Part shown: positions 35,978 to 45,178 of the stretch, one piece after another
How positions within the stretch are numbered: the stretch's first letter is position 1
How the letters are laid out: each line of letters starts with the position of its first letter
Assembly (NCBI GenBank): GCA_963785425.1
Contig: CAWAVG010000004.1
Span: 1,054,001 to 1,118,000 of the forward strand
Length of the DNA: 64,000 nt
DNA from: RYN-133 sp963785425
GTDB lineage: Bacteria > Actinomycetota > Actinomycetes > Mycobacteriales > Jatrophihabitantaceae
Reading direction: 5' to 3'
Notes under the pieces: generated by a model
Seen by the model: the letters and a program-made list of their open reading frames with translations, nothing else
What the model was told of the DNA's origin: nothing
Database searches by the model: none
Program-made: the position numbers and the translations under genes

Positions 35978-36182
35978 TCACCAGCCGCTCGAGCGCCACG
36001 CTCCCGGCCCGGGTCGTAGCGGCGGCCGGAACGACCTCGCCGGATCGTTCCATGCACCCCGGTGACGCGGCTCCGGTTCGTCAGTCGCGCCGGCCGCTGC
36101 GGTCACCAACGCTGCCAGCGCGGCCAGTTCCGCTTCGGACGGATTGCCGCTGACGACGCGCAGCAGAGGAGCCGTCGCTCAT
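35978..36182 (-). CDS. accE: Acyl-CoA carboxylase epsilon subunit, one frameshift
   Basis: Starts 29 bp after the carboxylase beta stop, with GCGAGGCGGC before ATG 36182. As given the frame is lost after about five codons, but dropping one base near 36165-36168 gives MSDGS-LLRVVSGNPSEAELAAL...PGPGAWRSSGW, 67 residues. The 'LLRVVSGNPxxxELAAL' start and 'PGPGAWRxSG' end are the signature of actinobacterial AccE. It is easily missed because neither frame alone is long. It should stabilise the complex of the beta subunit at 36211 with a biotinylated alpha subunit. Confidence 0.8.
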
Positions 36183-36210
36183 TGTTGCCGCCTCGCTCCG
36201 CAAGGGTCAC

Positions 36211-37809
36211 TCATAGGGGAATGTTCCCGTGCTTCTTCGGCGGCAGCGTCTGTCGCTTGTTGCGCAGCAACCGCAACGCACGGATCACGTAGGACCGCGT
36301 CTGCGACGGCATGATCACCGAGTCGACGTAACCGCGCTCGGCAGCCATGTACGGCGTGAGCAACGTGTCCTCGTAGTCGGTGACGAGTCGCGCGCGCACT
36401 TCCTCGGCGTCGTCGGCCTTGGCGATCTCCTTGCGGTGCAGGATGTTCACCGCACCCTGCGCTCCCATCACGGCGATCTGCGCAGTCGGCCACGCGACGT
36501 TGATGTCGGCGCCGAGGTGCTTCGAACCCATGACGTCGTAGGCGCCGCCGAACGCCTTGCGGGTGATCACGGTGACCTTGGGAACGGTGGCCTCGGCGTA
36601 GGCGTAGATCAGCTTCGCACCGCGCCGGATGATGCCGTTGTGCTCCTGGTCGACGCCGGGCAGGAAACCTGGCACGTCCACCAGCGTCAGGATCGGGACG
36701 TTGAACGCATCGCAGGTGCGCACGAACCGCGCGGCCTTCTCGGACGCATCGATGTCGAGACAGCCCGCGAACTGTGTCGGCTGGTTCGCGACGATGCCCA
36801 CCGGATGCCCCTCGACCCGGCCGAAGCCGACCACGATGTTCGGCGCGAACAGCGCGTGCACCTCGCAGAACTCGCCGTCGTCGAGCAGGTGCTCGATCAC
36901 TTCGTGCATGTCGTAGGGCTGGTTGGCGGAATCCGGGATGAACGTGTCGAGGAACGCGTCGTCCTCGTCGACCTGGTCGGACACCTCGGTGGCGTACACC
37001 GGCAGCGGGTCGAGGTTGTTCGACGGCAGGTACGACAGCAGCGTCTTCACGTACTCGATGGCGTCGTCCTCGTCCGAGGCGAGGTAGTGCGCATTGCCGC
37101 TCTTCGTGTTGTGGGTACGCGCGCCCCCCAGCTCCTCGAGCGTCACGTCCTCGCCCGTCACGGTACGGACCACGTCAGGGCCGGTGATGAACATCTGCGA
37201 GGTCTGGTCGACCATCACGACGAAGTCGGTGAGAGCGGGGGAGTAGACGTGCCCGCCGGCCGCGGCGCCCATGATCAGCGAGATCTGCGGGATGACGCCG
37301 CTCGCGTGCACCGTGCGGTAGAAGATCTCGCCGTACAGGCCGAGGCTGACGACGCCTTCCTGGATGCGCGCGCCACCGCCCTCGTTGATGCCGATGACCG
37401 GGCAGCCTGTCTTCATCGCGACATCGAGCACCTTGACGATCTTCTCGCCGTAGACCTCGCCGAGCGCGCCGCCGAAGACCGTGACGTCCTGGCTGAACAC
37501 GCACACCGGGCGGCCGTCGATCGTGCCGTAGCCGGTCACCACGCCGTCGCCGAACGGGCGGTTCTTCTGCATCCCGAAGTTCGTCGAACGGTGCCGCGCG
37601 AGCTCGTCGAGCTCGGTGAAACTGCCCTCGTCCAGCAGCGCCTCGACGCGCTCACGCGCGGTCTGCTTCCCTTTCGCGTGCTGCTTCTCGACGGCCCGCG
37701 CGGAACCGGCGTGCACCGCCTCGTCATAGCGCTGTTCCAGCTCGGCCAGTTTGCCTGCGGTGGTGTGCGGGTCCGGTCCGTTGCCGGCGTCGTCGGGCTG
37801 GATGGCCAT
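36211..37809 (-). CDS. accD5: Acyl-CoA (propionyl/acetyl-CoA) carboxylase beta subunit
   Basis: 532 residues from ATG 37809. A complete AccD5/PccB-type carboxyltransferase: KGKQTARERVEALLDEGSF, GGGARIQEGVVSLGLYGEIFYR, MGAAAGGHVYSPALTDFVVMV, then the C-terminal LVDVPGFLPGVDQEHNGIIRRGAKLIYAYAEATVPKVTVITRKAFGGAYDVM. It transfers carboxyl from biotin to propionyl- or acetyl-CoA. It is divergent from birA, with accE directly downstream, the usual actinobacterial arrangement. The biotin-carrying partner is likely the alpha subunit at 22198. Confidence 0.92.
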   Translation of the reverse strand: MAIQPDDAGNGPDPHTTAGKLAELEQRYDEAVHAGSARAVEKQHAKGKQTARERVEALLDEGSFTELDELARHRSTNFGMQKNRPFGDGVVTGYGTIDGRPVCVFSQDVTVFGGALGEVYGEKIVKVLDVAMKTGCPVIGINEGGGARIQEGVVSLGLYGEIFYRTVHASGVIPQISLIMGAAAGGHVYSPALTDFVVMVDQTSQMFITGPDVVRTVTGEDVTLEELGGARTHNTKSGNAHYLASDEDDAIEYVKTLLSYLPSNNLDPLPVYATEVSDQVDEDDAFLDTFIPDSANQPYDMHEVIEHLLDDGEFCEVHALFAPNIVVGFGRVEGHPVGIVANQPTQFAGCLDIDASEKAARFVRTCDAFNVPILTLVDVPGFLPGVDQEHNGIIRRGAKLIYAYAEATVPKVTVITRKAFGGAYDVMGSKHLGADINVAWPTAQIAVMGAQGAVNILHRKEIAKADDAEEVRARLVTDYEDTLLTPYMAAERGYVDSVIMPSQTRSYVIRALRLLRNKRQTLPPKKHGNIPL

Positions 37810-37879
37810 GCGGGAACTCTAGTTCTCGGTGCAGGCGCGGCACGCGTCGAGGTGACCGACATCGCCGTAGCGTGGACGT

Positions 37880-38668
37880 GTGGAGCGGCCGCCGATCGAC
37901 GTCGAGGCGCTGCACCGCGCCCTCGACGACCGGTGGGCGCGCATCGTGGTCGTCGACGAGGACGAGTCGACCAACACGACGCTGCTGCAGGACGAGTCAC
38001 CGCCCGACCGGGCCGTGCTCGTCGCCGAGCACCAGACCTCCGGGCGCGGCCGGCTCGCCCGCACCTGGAGCTCACCGCCCCGGGCCGGGCTGACGTTCTC
38101 GGTCGTCGTGCGACCGGACGTCCCGATCCGGACGTGGGGCTGGTTGCCGCTGCTCACCGGCGTCGCGGTGCGCGAGGCCCTCGCCGAGACCACCGGCTGC
38201 GAGCTGGCGCTCAAGTGGCCCAACGACGTGCTGCACGCTCCGTCGGAACGCAAGCTGGCAGGCATCCTGGCCCAGACCAGCGGCGAAGCGGTCGTGATCG
38301 GTGTCGGCCTCAACGTCACGACCACCGAGGACGAGCTGCCGGTCGAGACCGCGACCTCGCTGTCCCTGTGCGGCGCCGCCGAACTCGATCGCACGACCGT
38401 GCTGATCGCCGTCCTGCGCAGGATCGACGCCCGGCTGGGGCAGTGGGCCGATGTCGCCGGCGACGCCGAGGCGTGCGGCCTGGCGGCCGACTACCGGCAC
38501 ACGTGCGCGACCCTCGGACGCGCGGTGTCGGTGTCGACCACCTCCGGACCGGTCGTGACCGGACGGGCCGTCGGCATCGATCCGGACGGGCGGCTCCAGG
38601 TCGAACACGGCGGGCGGGTCGACGCGGTCGGGGCCGGCGATGTCGAGCATCTGCGGCCGTTGCCGTAA
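37880..38668 (+). CDS. birA: Biotin--[acyl-CoA-carboxylase] ligase
   Basis: 262 residues from GTG 37880. Catalytic signature GRGRLARTWSSPP near residues 55-67 (biotinyl-AMP loop), LKWPNDV near 112-118, and KLAGILAQTSG with VIGVGLNV. The C-terminal SH3-like domain follows. There is no N-terminal DNA-binding domain, so it is a ligase only. It should biotinylate the EAMKMEQP lysine of the alpha subunit. It is divergent from the carboxylase beta gene. Confidence 0.93.
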   Translation: MERPPIDVEALHRALDDRWARIVVVDEDESTNTTLLQDESPPDRAVLVAEHQTSGRGRLARTWSSPPRAGLTFSVVVRPDVPIRTWGWLPLLTGVAVREALAETTGCELALKWPNDVLHAPSERKLAGILAQTSGEAVVIGVGLNVTTTEDELPVETATSLSLCGAAELDRTTVLIAVLRRIDARLGQWADVAGDAEACGLAADYRHTCATLGRAVSVSTTSGPVVTGRAVGIDPDGRLQVEHGGRVDAVGAGDVEHLRPLP

Positions 38669-38706
38669 CCGCTCATTCCCGACGCCGTCCTGCCGATCAA
38701 TAGGAC

Positions 38707-40968
38707 ATGCACGTGTCGGTGCTCCGACGCCGCCTGGCGGTCGCGTTCTGTGCTGCCCTTGTGGTGGGCTTCGCAGTGGTGCTGCGAACGCGGCCGGGCG
38801 GCGCCTTCGCCACGACCGCCTTCGACGACATCGGTGAGGGCGTCGCCGCCGGCATTGCGGCGCTGGCCTGCGGCGGGCGGGCGGGCAGGTCGATCGGCCG
38901 GTGGCGCTGGTCGTGGGCGCTCATCGCCGCCGGGCTCGCCTCCTGGAGCATCGGCGAGTTCATCTGGTCCTACTACGAACTGATCAGCTCGGAAGAGACG
39001 CCGTTCCCGTCGCTCGCCGACGCGGGGTTCCTGCTCTTCCCCGTCTTCACGCTCGCCGGCCTCATGGCGCGCCCGTCCGCACCGTTCGTCGGCCGGGTCC
39101 GGGTCCGCGGGCTGCTGGACGGCGCGATGATCGCCGGTTCGCTGTTCATCATCAGCTGGACGACCGCCCTCGGCGCGGTCTACCACGCGGGCGCCCAGAG
39201 CCCGTTCGGGCTTACCGTCAGCCTCGCCTATCCGGCCAGCGACGTCGTGCTGATCACCGTCACGATGCTCGTAGCCAGCCGTTCCAAGCTCAGCACGGGG
39301 CTTGTCCTTCTGGTCGGCGGACTCATCTCGATGGCCGTGGCCGACAGCGCTTTCGCCTACCTCGTCGCGGCCGGGACGTACGGCACCGGAGCGTTCACCG
39401 ACGTGGCGTGGGTCGCCGCCTTCCTCGCGATCGGCGTGTCGGCGCTGTTCCCCGCGACCCGTGGGGAGTTCGGCGAACTGCGCGCCGAGAGCCGGGCCGC
39501 GATCGCGCTGCCCTACGTCTTCCTCACCGCCGGCACGCTGGCAACCCTGATCGGGATGCTCAGGGACCGCGACACCCCGGTGATCTTCGCCGTCGAGTCC
39601 ATCACCGTCGTCGCGCTGCTGATCCGGCAGTTCCTCGTCGTGCTCGACAACCGCCGGCTCACCCTCGACGTCATCGCCCAGCGCGACGAACTCACCTATC
39701 GCGCCTTCCACGACCCGTTGACCGGCCTGGCCAACCGCGCGCTCTTCTACGACCGCGTCGGGCACGCGCTGGCACGCCACAGCCGCGATCTGCGCCCGAT
39801 CTCGGTGATCTTCGTCGACCTCGACGACTTCAAGGCGATCAACGACACCTTCGGCCACGACGCAGGCGACGCCGTACTGAAGGCTGTCGCCGACCGGATG
39901 CAGTCGATCGTGCGGTCGGGCGACACGGTCGCGCGTCTCGGCGGGGACGAGTTCGCCGTGCTGCTCGAGGACTCGGACGAACCGGAGGCCGTCACGGCTG
40001 GCCTGCTCGAAGCGCTGCGGCCCATGGTGCCGGTCGGTGAACGCAACCTCCCCGTGCGCGCGAGCATCGGCAGCACCGCGCTGGACCCCCGCAGCGACAA
40101 GTCCGACATCTCCGAGCTGCTCAAGCAGGCCGACCTGGCGATGTACTCGGCCAAGCGCGAGGGCAAGGGAACGGCCGTCAGTTACCGACCCGGGCTGCAC
40201 AAGCACGAGGAGATCAGGGACGACCTCCAGATGCGTATCGCGCTCAGCGACGACGTCGCGGCGGGACGGCTCGGCACGGTGTTCCAGCCGATCGTCTACA
40301 CCAAGACCGGCGAGCTGTATGCCATGGAGGCCCTCGCGCGGTGGACCTATCACGGCCGCTCGATCCCGCCGGTCGACTTCATCCCGATGGCAGAACGCGG
40401 CGGCTTCCTCGCCGATCTCGATCTGCTGATCGCGCGACGTGCCCTCGACGCCGCCACCACGCCGAACTGGTGCCCGCACGGGATGATCGTGTCCACGAAC
40501 GTCGGCCTCAAGCACATGATCGAGAACGACGTGCCGCGCCGGCTGAGCCGCGTGATCGAGGACTTCAACATCGCGCCGAAACGGCTCGTTGTCGAAGTGC
40601 GCGAGCAGGACGTCCTGGACGATCCGCGGATCGTCGCCGCTCTGGAGGAGCTGCGCAGCATCGGCGTGAGCCTCGCGGTCGACGACTTCGGCGTGGGGTA
40701 CTCGAACCTGATGCGGCTCGAGTTGCTGCGTCCTGACATCGTCAAACTCGACCAGTCGTTCATCCGGCCACTGGACAGCCCGCGGGCGGCCCGAACGCTC
40801 CTCCGTCGCGTGATCGAGTTGGCCCACGACCTCGGCGCGGTTGTCGTCGGCGAGGGCGTCGAGACCCAACGCCAGCGCGACGCGCTCGCCGACCTCGACT
40901 GCGACACCGTCCAGGGCTTCTTCACCGGCGCGCCGGAGGCAGCGGGCCACACCGCCGAGGTTGCTTGA
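38707..40968 (+). CDS. Membrane GGDEF/EAL protein (c-di-GMP turnover)
   Basis: 753 residues. N-terminal membrane domain with eight to nine helices (residues about 8-315). The GGDEF domain has ARLGGDEFAVLLED near 415-428 and LKQADLAMYSAKREG. The EAL domain has YAMEALARW near 539-547, then VEVREQD, VDDFGVGYSNLMRL, KLDQSFI and VGEGVETQRQRD. Most EAL residues are kept, but the usual E-I-T-E reads E-V-R-E, so phosphodiesterase activity is less certain than cyclase activity. It starts 38 bp after birA. It is one of three such proteins here. Confidence 0.88.
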   Translation: MHVSVLRRRLAVAFCAALVVGFAVVLRTRPGGAFATTAFDDIGEGVAAGIAALACGGRAGRSIGRWRWSWALIAAGLASWSIGEFIWSYYELISSEETPFPSLADAGFLLFPVFTLAGLMARPSAPFVGRVRVRGLLDGAMIAGSLFIISWTTALGAVYHAGAQSPFGLTVSLAYPASDVVLITVTMLVASRSKLSTGLVLLVGGLISMAVADSAFAYLVAAGTYGTGAFTDVAWVAAFLAIGVSALFPATRGEFGELRAESRAAIALPYVFLTAGTLATLIGMLRDRDTPVIFAVESITVVALLIRQFLVVLDNRRLTLDVIAQRDELTYRAFHDPLTGLANRALFYDRVGHALARHSRDLRPISVIFVDLDDFKAINDTFGHDAGDAVLKAVADRMQSIVRSGDTVARLGGDEFAVLLEDSDEPEAVTAGLLEALRPMVPVGERNLPVRASIGSTALDPRSDKSDISELLKQADLAMYSAKREGKGTAVSYRPGLHKHEEIRDDLQMRIALSDDVAAGRLGTVFQPIVYTKTGELYAMEALARWTYHGRSIPPVDFIPMAERGGFLADLDLLIARRALDAATTPNWCPHGMIVSTNVGLKHMIENDVPRRLSRVIEDFNIAPKRLVVEVREQDVLDDPRIVAALEELRSIGVSLAVDDFGVGYSNLMRLELLRPDIVKLDQSFIRPLDSPRAARTLLRRVIELAHDLGAVVVGEGVETQRQRDALADLDCDTVQGFFTGAPEAAGHTAEVA

Positions 40969-41043
40969 CAACTGAGGCGCATTGCGGAGGTGGTCGGGCG
41001 CCGACCGCGCTACCTTTAGGTCTCTCGTGACCAGGAGGTAGGC

Positions 41044-41748
41044 GTGTCGTACCCGGAGAAACTCCTCGCCGACGACGAAAAGGTCGTCGAACACTTGCAT
41101 CCCCACTGGATCACGCTCGTCCCCGCGACGCTGTGGTTCATCCTCATCTGCGCTCTGGCGGGTGTGGGCATCGCGTTCGCTCCGGACAACGGAACGGGAC
41201 GCACCGTGGTGCTGATCGCGATCATCGTGGTCGGCCTGGGGCTGTTGAGCTGGCTCAGCTTCAAACCGTGGATCGCCGTGCGCACCTCGCACTACGTCTT
41301 CACCACGCACCGCGTACTCATCCGCACCGGCGTACTGCGGCACACCGGGCGCGACATCGCGCTGCAGCGCATCACCGACGTCGGGTTCACCCAGTCACTG
41401 CTGGACCGGATGGTCGGCGCGGGCACGCTGACGATCGAGTCGGCCAGCGAACACGGCCAGGAGTCACTCGGCAACGTCCCGCACTCCGACCGTCAGCAGC
41501 AGCTGTTGAACCGGCTCATCGAGGAGGACGGCGAGCGCCGCGCCCGCGCGGCGTACGGCGGTCAGGGCTATCCGCAGCAGGGCTACCCACAACAGGGCAG
41601 TCCGCAACAGGGCAGTCCGCAACAGGGCAGTCCACAGCAGGGCAGTCCCCAGCAGGGCAACCCGGGCTACCAGACCCAGCAGTATCCGCAGCAGGGCGGC
41701 CAGGGTTACCAGACCCAGCAGTATCCGCAGCAGGGCAATCAGCAGTAG
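41044..41748 (+). CDS. Membrane PH-domain (YdbS/DUF304-like) protein with PQQG-repeat tail
   Basis: 234 residues from GTG 41044 with an ideal AGGAGGT. Two helices (residues about 24-68) are followed by a bacterial PH domain type 2: RTSHYVFTTHRVLIRTGVLRHTGRDIALQRITDVGFTQSLLDRMVGAGTLTIESASEHGQESL. The C-terminal 60 residues are low complexity, made of YPQQG/SPQQG and GYQTQQ units, presumably disordered. Related proteins are anchored in the membrane with unclear role. Its 3' end overlaps the glycosyltransferase-like gene's 3' end by 10 bp. Confidence 0.82.
   Translation: MSYPEKLLADDEKVVEHLHPHWITLVPATLWFILICALAGVGIAFAPDNGTGRTVVLIAIIVVGLGLLSWLSFKPWIAVRTSHYVFTTHRVLIRTGVLRHTGRDIALQRITDVGFTQSLLDRMVGAGTLTIESASEHGQESLGNVPHSDRQQQLLNRLIEEDGERRARAAYGGQGYPQQGYPQQGSPQQGSPQQGSPQQGSPQQGNPGYQTQQYPQQGGQGYQTQQYPQQGNQQ
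41590..41660 (+). repeat. 15-bp in-frame tandem repeat (SPQQG units)
   Basis: Four to five copies of CAACAGGGCAGTCCG with synonymous drift encode repeated QQGSP. Further degenerate units continue to the gene end. In-frame unit length means copy number can change without breaking the protein. Confidence 0.8.
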
Positions 41749-42848
41749 CCGGCGCCGCCAGGAGGCGCGGTCAGGGCCAGTGGGTCCCGAGCGTCGGCAC
41801 GTCGGCTCGGGACGGTGCGGCCCGGGCTCACGTCCCGCAAGGCGATCGCCACGACGAGGACGAGCGCGGCGGGCGCGCTGACGTAGGCCCAGCCGATGCT
41901 CGGGGCGGCGGTGACGACGTAGCCGAGCGCGGCGATCAAAGCGAGGCTAGTACGGTCCTTGGTTGCGTTCAGCGCCACCCACAGCGCGATGACGAGCACT
42001 GCCGCAGGCGCCCAGTAGTAGTCCATCCCCAAGGGGTCGGTCGCGATCCGGCCCAGCACCGCGACGAGCAGCGCAGCCTGCGCCGCGCAGGCGTTGGACC
42101 GCGCCGTCCAGGCCGTGACCGCGCACGCGGCGACGACGATGCTCGCCTGCACGAGCCGCAGCACCCATCCCGAGGTCGAGGCGCCCGGGTCGAGCAGGTG
42201 CACAAGTGTCGTGTGTTGCACGGGCCAGGCGTGTCCGAACATGCGGAAGGTGCCGGACGCGACAAACGGCAGGTAGCACGCGACCGCTCCGCAGACGGCG
42301 AGCATTCCCGTGCGCACCGCGACCACGGGCCGGCACACGGCGAGCAGTGCCGGGACCGCGAGGATCGCCCATGGCGCGATGGCGACGGTGGCGGCGAACA
42401 ATGCGGCCGCACGCAGCGTCGCCCCCCGGCGTGCGCAGCGCAGAGCTGCCAGCCACAGCAACGGGATCAGCGCTTCGACAGGGTGTCCGGACCAGTAGGT
42501 CGGCAGCGCCAGCCAGGCGAGCGCGAAAGCTGCGGCGCCGAGCTCGACCCGGACGTCACGACGACGCGTGGCCACGAGCACAAGACCCATCAACGCGAGG
42601 TTGGCGAGCGCGACGAGCGGCGGCGGCGGCGCGATACGCCCGCCGGGAAGCAGCAGTGCCGAGAAGACGAGCTGGATCGGCCCTGCCTGGTTCCACGGAT
42701 CGGCGTAGACGGCCGACCACTGTCCCGCCAGCAGATGGCGCCCAGCAGCGGCGAAGCCCGCCATGTCCACCGGCGCCCCTCTGGGTAGCCAGGCGACCGC
42801 GGCGGCGCCGAGCAGGAAGACCGCGCGCACGAGCGGCTGCTGCGACAT
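41739..42848 (-). CDS. Polytopic membrane protein, GT87/DUF2029-like glycosyltransferase
   Basis: 369 residues from ATG 42848. Around ten hydrophobic helices. The loop after helix 1 includes DMAGFAAAGRHLLAGQWSAVYADPWNQAGPIQL, resembling the first extracytoplasmic loop of GT-C enzymes where an Asp near the membrane is catalytic. A second short loop contains PTYWSGHPVEALIPL. These features suggest a polyprenyl-phosphate-sugar-dependent mannosyl- or arabinosyltransferase, but the similarity is weak. It lies 5 bp after the related gene at 42854 and may act with it on an envelope glycan. Confidence 0.6.
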   Translation of the reverse strand: MSQQPLVRAVFLLGAAAVAWLPRGAPVDMAGFAAAGRHLLAGQWSAVYADPWNQAGPIQLVFSALLLPGGRIAPPPPLVALANLALMGLVLVATRRRDVRVELGAAAFALAWLALPTYWSGHPVEALIPLLWLAALRCARRGATLRAAALFAATVAIAPWAILAVPALLAVCRPVVAVRTGMLAVCGAVACYLPFVASGTFRMFGHAWPVQHTTLVHLLDPGASTSGWVLRLVQASIVVAACAVTAWTARSNACAAQAALLVAVLGRIATDPLGMDYYWAPAAVLVIALWVALNATKDRTSLALIAALGYVVTAAPSIGWAYVSAPAALVLVVAIALRDVSPGRTVPSRRADARDPLALTAPPGGAGYC

Positions 42849-42853
42849 GGCGC

Positions 42854-44023
42854 TCACCTGCTCGCAGGGATGCTCACGGCAGGCGACAGCCGTGGCACCT
42901 GCATGCGGCGCGGCAGACGTACACCGTCGAGGAGCGAACCGCCGAGCAGAGCGAGTTCGGCCGTGACGTACCACGTCTGCTGTGCGAGCCCGTTGGTCGT
43001 GATCACGTCGAGGTAGCTCAGCGGAAGGGCGAGCATCGCCAACCCGGGGAGTCTCAACGCGAAACGGTGCCTGGACGGATGCATCGCCAACTCGACCGAA
43101 ACGGTTGCAACGACGACGAGGAGAAAGTGGATCTCGGAGATCGCGCCGGCCAGGAGGGTGGCGAGCAACACCTGGTTCGCGACAGCGCTCGGCGTGGACC
43201 GATGCCTCGTGCGGCGCCAGATCACCGCGCCGGCGACGAGTGCGACTACGGCGGACGCGACGAGGCCGGTCCAGTGCGGGGCGCCATGCGCTTCGACCCA
43301 TCCGCGCAGCGAGAGGTTGTTCACCGCGTTCGTACCGTGCAGGTTCGTCCCGCCGAGGCAGTAGGCGAGGACCCGGAAGAACGATGTCCCGCCCGGGACG
43401 AGTGCGATGCAGACGGCGAGAATCGCGGCGCCGCACGACATCGTGGTCAGGAGCGGGGACCAGCGTCGCCAGAGCGCCGCGACCAGCAGCACGGGAGCGA
43501 GCAGCGGTTTGAGCAACAGGGTGACGGCGAGCGTGGCCAGCGCGGTGGTCCACCTGCCCTGATCGAGGCACACGACGATCCACACGGCCACCGGTACGAG
43601 CAGCAGGGTCAGATTCCCGAGCGCCAACGAGTACGTGACTGTTGTGCCGCCGCACAGCACGATCGACGAGACGCCGAGGACGAGCAGACGCGGACGAAGC
43701 GGGGTCACCCGTGAGATGAGCACAGCCGCGACGAGCGGAGCGGCAGCGGACAGCGCGATCCACCAGGCGAAGGCAACCGTGGTCGAGCCCCAGGCGAGCG
43801 GCACCAACAGCGCCGCAGCGACCGGAGGGTAGACGAAGGTCTTGTCGGTGTAGACGGAGCGTCCGGACAGCAGGTCGGTGGCCGCGTGCCGCAGGGGCAA
43901 GAAGTCGATGCCGATGACGTCGTTCTGCATTACCCCGACTGCCTGCACGACGGCATAGGCCACGGCGGCCACAAGCAGGCCCAGCCCGAACAACCGCAGC
44001 ACTGGTTCACGGGTAGAGCGCAT
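42854..44023 (-). CDS. GT87 (DUF2029)-family membrane glycosyltransferase
   Basis: 389 residues. Ten or more membrane helices. The first loop GIDFLPLRHAATDLLSGRSVYTDKTFVYPPVAAAL is a clear GT87 signature: the D-F acidic pair, a ...GxxxY segment, and the F-x-Y-P-P motif. Family members such as PimE and AftC use polyprenyl-phosphate sugars to build cell-envelope mannans or arabinans on the outer face. It follows the acyltransferase gene by 3 bp; together with the next gene the trio looks like an operon for decorating a surface glycan or glycolipid. Confidence 0.75.
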   Translation of the reverse strand: MRSTREPVLRLFGLGLLVAAVAYAVVQAVGVMQNDVIGIDFLPLRHAATDLLSGRSVYTDKTFVYPPVAAALLVPLAWGSTTVAFAWWIALSAAAPLVAAVLISRVTPLRPRLLVLGVSSIVLCGGTTVTYSLALGNLTLLLVPVAVWIVVCLDQGRWTTALATLAVTLLLKPLLAPVLLVAALWRRWSPLLTTMSCGAAILAVCIALVPGGTSFFRVLAYCLGGTNLHGTNAVNNLSLRGWVEAHGAPHWTGLVASAVVALVAGAVIWRRTRHRSTPSAVANQVLLATLLAGAISEIHFLLVVVATVSVELAMHPSRHRFALRLPGLAMLALPLSYLDVITTNGLAQQTWYVTAELALLGGSLLDGVRLPRRMQVPRLSPAVSIPASR

Positions 44024-44026
44024 ATC

Positions 44027-45112
44027 TCACAGATCGGCAGGGACGGGCGCTGCCTTAGGTGTGATCGGGCGGGCGGCGCCCAGCCGCGCCCGCAGCGCAC
44101 GTCGCAGCGGAGCCTCGTAGCAGCGCAGCGAGCCGACGCTCACGGCGATGACGGCGACCGCAAAGAGATACCCGGTCCACTGCGGCGGTCGGGCCAGCTG
44201 GAAGAGGCGGCCGAGCGGAACGTGCAGCAGGTAGAGCGAGTAGCTCGCCTCGCCGAGCAGCACGGCCGTCGCCGAGCCGAGCCAGTCGGTGCGCCCCCCG
44301 CGAGCGGCCAGTCCGAGCACCAGCATGACGAACAGCGGCGTACAGCAGTAGTACGCGGGCGTGACGGGCTGGATCAGCGCGAGTGCGGCGATTCCTGCGG
44401 TCGCGGTGCCGATGAGCAGGCGGCGTGGCACTCGACCGAGCGGCGCCGGTCGCCTGACGAACCACAGCGCGGCAACCATTCCCGCCAGGAACTCGGGCAG
44501 ATGGACGAGGGGGAATTGGTACAGCAGGTACCCGCCCTCGACCGTCTGCAGCGCCTTGAGATCTGCGACGCACAGGCCTTGCACGAGGTACGCCGCGACG
44601 CCGACGAGCACGAGCCGCCGCATGCTCATGCGACGTAACAGGGGCAGCAGCACCGGCAGGAGTGCGTAGAACAACACCTCGCACGAGATGCTCCACGCGG
44701 GCGCGTCCCACGGCTGGTTGATCGACGGGTCCGGGAACCATCCGGTGGTCAGGCTCAACTGCGCGGCAAGGCTCGTCCCGAGGTGCAAGGGGTGCGTGGC
44801 CTGCACGAGGTACCAACGCTCCAGGGCGCCGGGATGCGTGGCCGCCGCGATCGCGATGCCGACGCCGGCGACGGCGAGTGCGAGCAGCACGACCGGGTAG
44901 ATGCGGGCGAACCGCGCGACGTAGTAGGCCCGTCGGTCGCTCGGCGAGATCCGCGCGTACTGACGGGTCAGGATGAATCCCGACAACACGAAGAACAGTG
45001 CGACCGCGGTCCGTCCGTCGTCGAGCGCGCGCCGGACCGACACCTCATTCGGAACCACGCCCAGCTGCATGAAGTGACAGGTGACGACACACGCCGCCGC
45101 GACGAAGCGCAA
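44027..45112 (-). CDS. Acyltransferase_3 (OafA/YrhL-like) membrane O-acyltransferase
   Basis: About 361 residues and ten membrane helices. The family start 'SLTGLRFVAA' is visible, followed by CHFMQLG (catalytic-type His), FFVLSGFILT, R-x-Y-P, AWSISCEVLFY near residue 145 and SYSLYLLHVPLG near 310. These proteins transfer acetyl or other acyl groups to surface glycans. The first recognised start (TTG 45112) sits inside the conserved SLTG-LRF motif. The upstream in-frame stretch reaches the TGA that ends pilX with no ATG or GTG, so the true start is unclear (rare start or a frame error). It may be transcribed from the pilus operon. Confidence 0.82.
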   Translation of the reverse strand: MRFVAAACVVTCHFMQLGVVPNEVSVRRALDDGRTAVALFFVLSGFILTRQYARISPSDRRAYYVARFARIYPVVLLALAVAGVGIAIAAATHPGALERWYLVQATHPLHLGTSLAAQLSLTTGWFPDPSINQPWDAPAWSISCEVLFYALLPVLLPLLRRMSMRRLVLVGVAAYLVQGLCVADLKALQTVEGGYLLYQFPLVHLPEFLAGMVAALWFVRRPAPLGRVPRRLLIGTATAGIAALALIQPVTPAYYCCTPLFVMLVLGLAARGGRTDWLGSATAVLLGEASYSLYLLHVPLGRLFQLARPPQWTGYLFAVAVIAVSVGSLRCYEAPLRRALRARLGAARPITPKAAPVPADL

Positions 45113-45178
45113 GCCCGTGAGGCTGGCGAGACTCGTGGCTCCGTCCGGACTGCTGCGCCGGCGCCGCGACGCGGTGCG

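Noticed and set aside
36229..38703. Plus-strand open frame of 824 codons opposite the carboxylase beta gene and across birA
   Set aside because: Antisense/other-frame shadow; the true genes in this span have complete family motifs.
38491..41343. Very long minus-strand open frame (950 codons) opposite the GGDEF/EAL gene
   Set aside because: It mirrors the codon structure of the plus-strand gene, is rich in His/Arg/Asp typical of antisense frames in high-GC DNA, and shows no domain.
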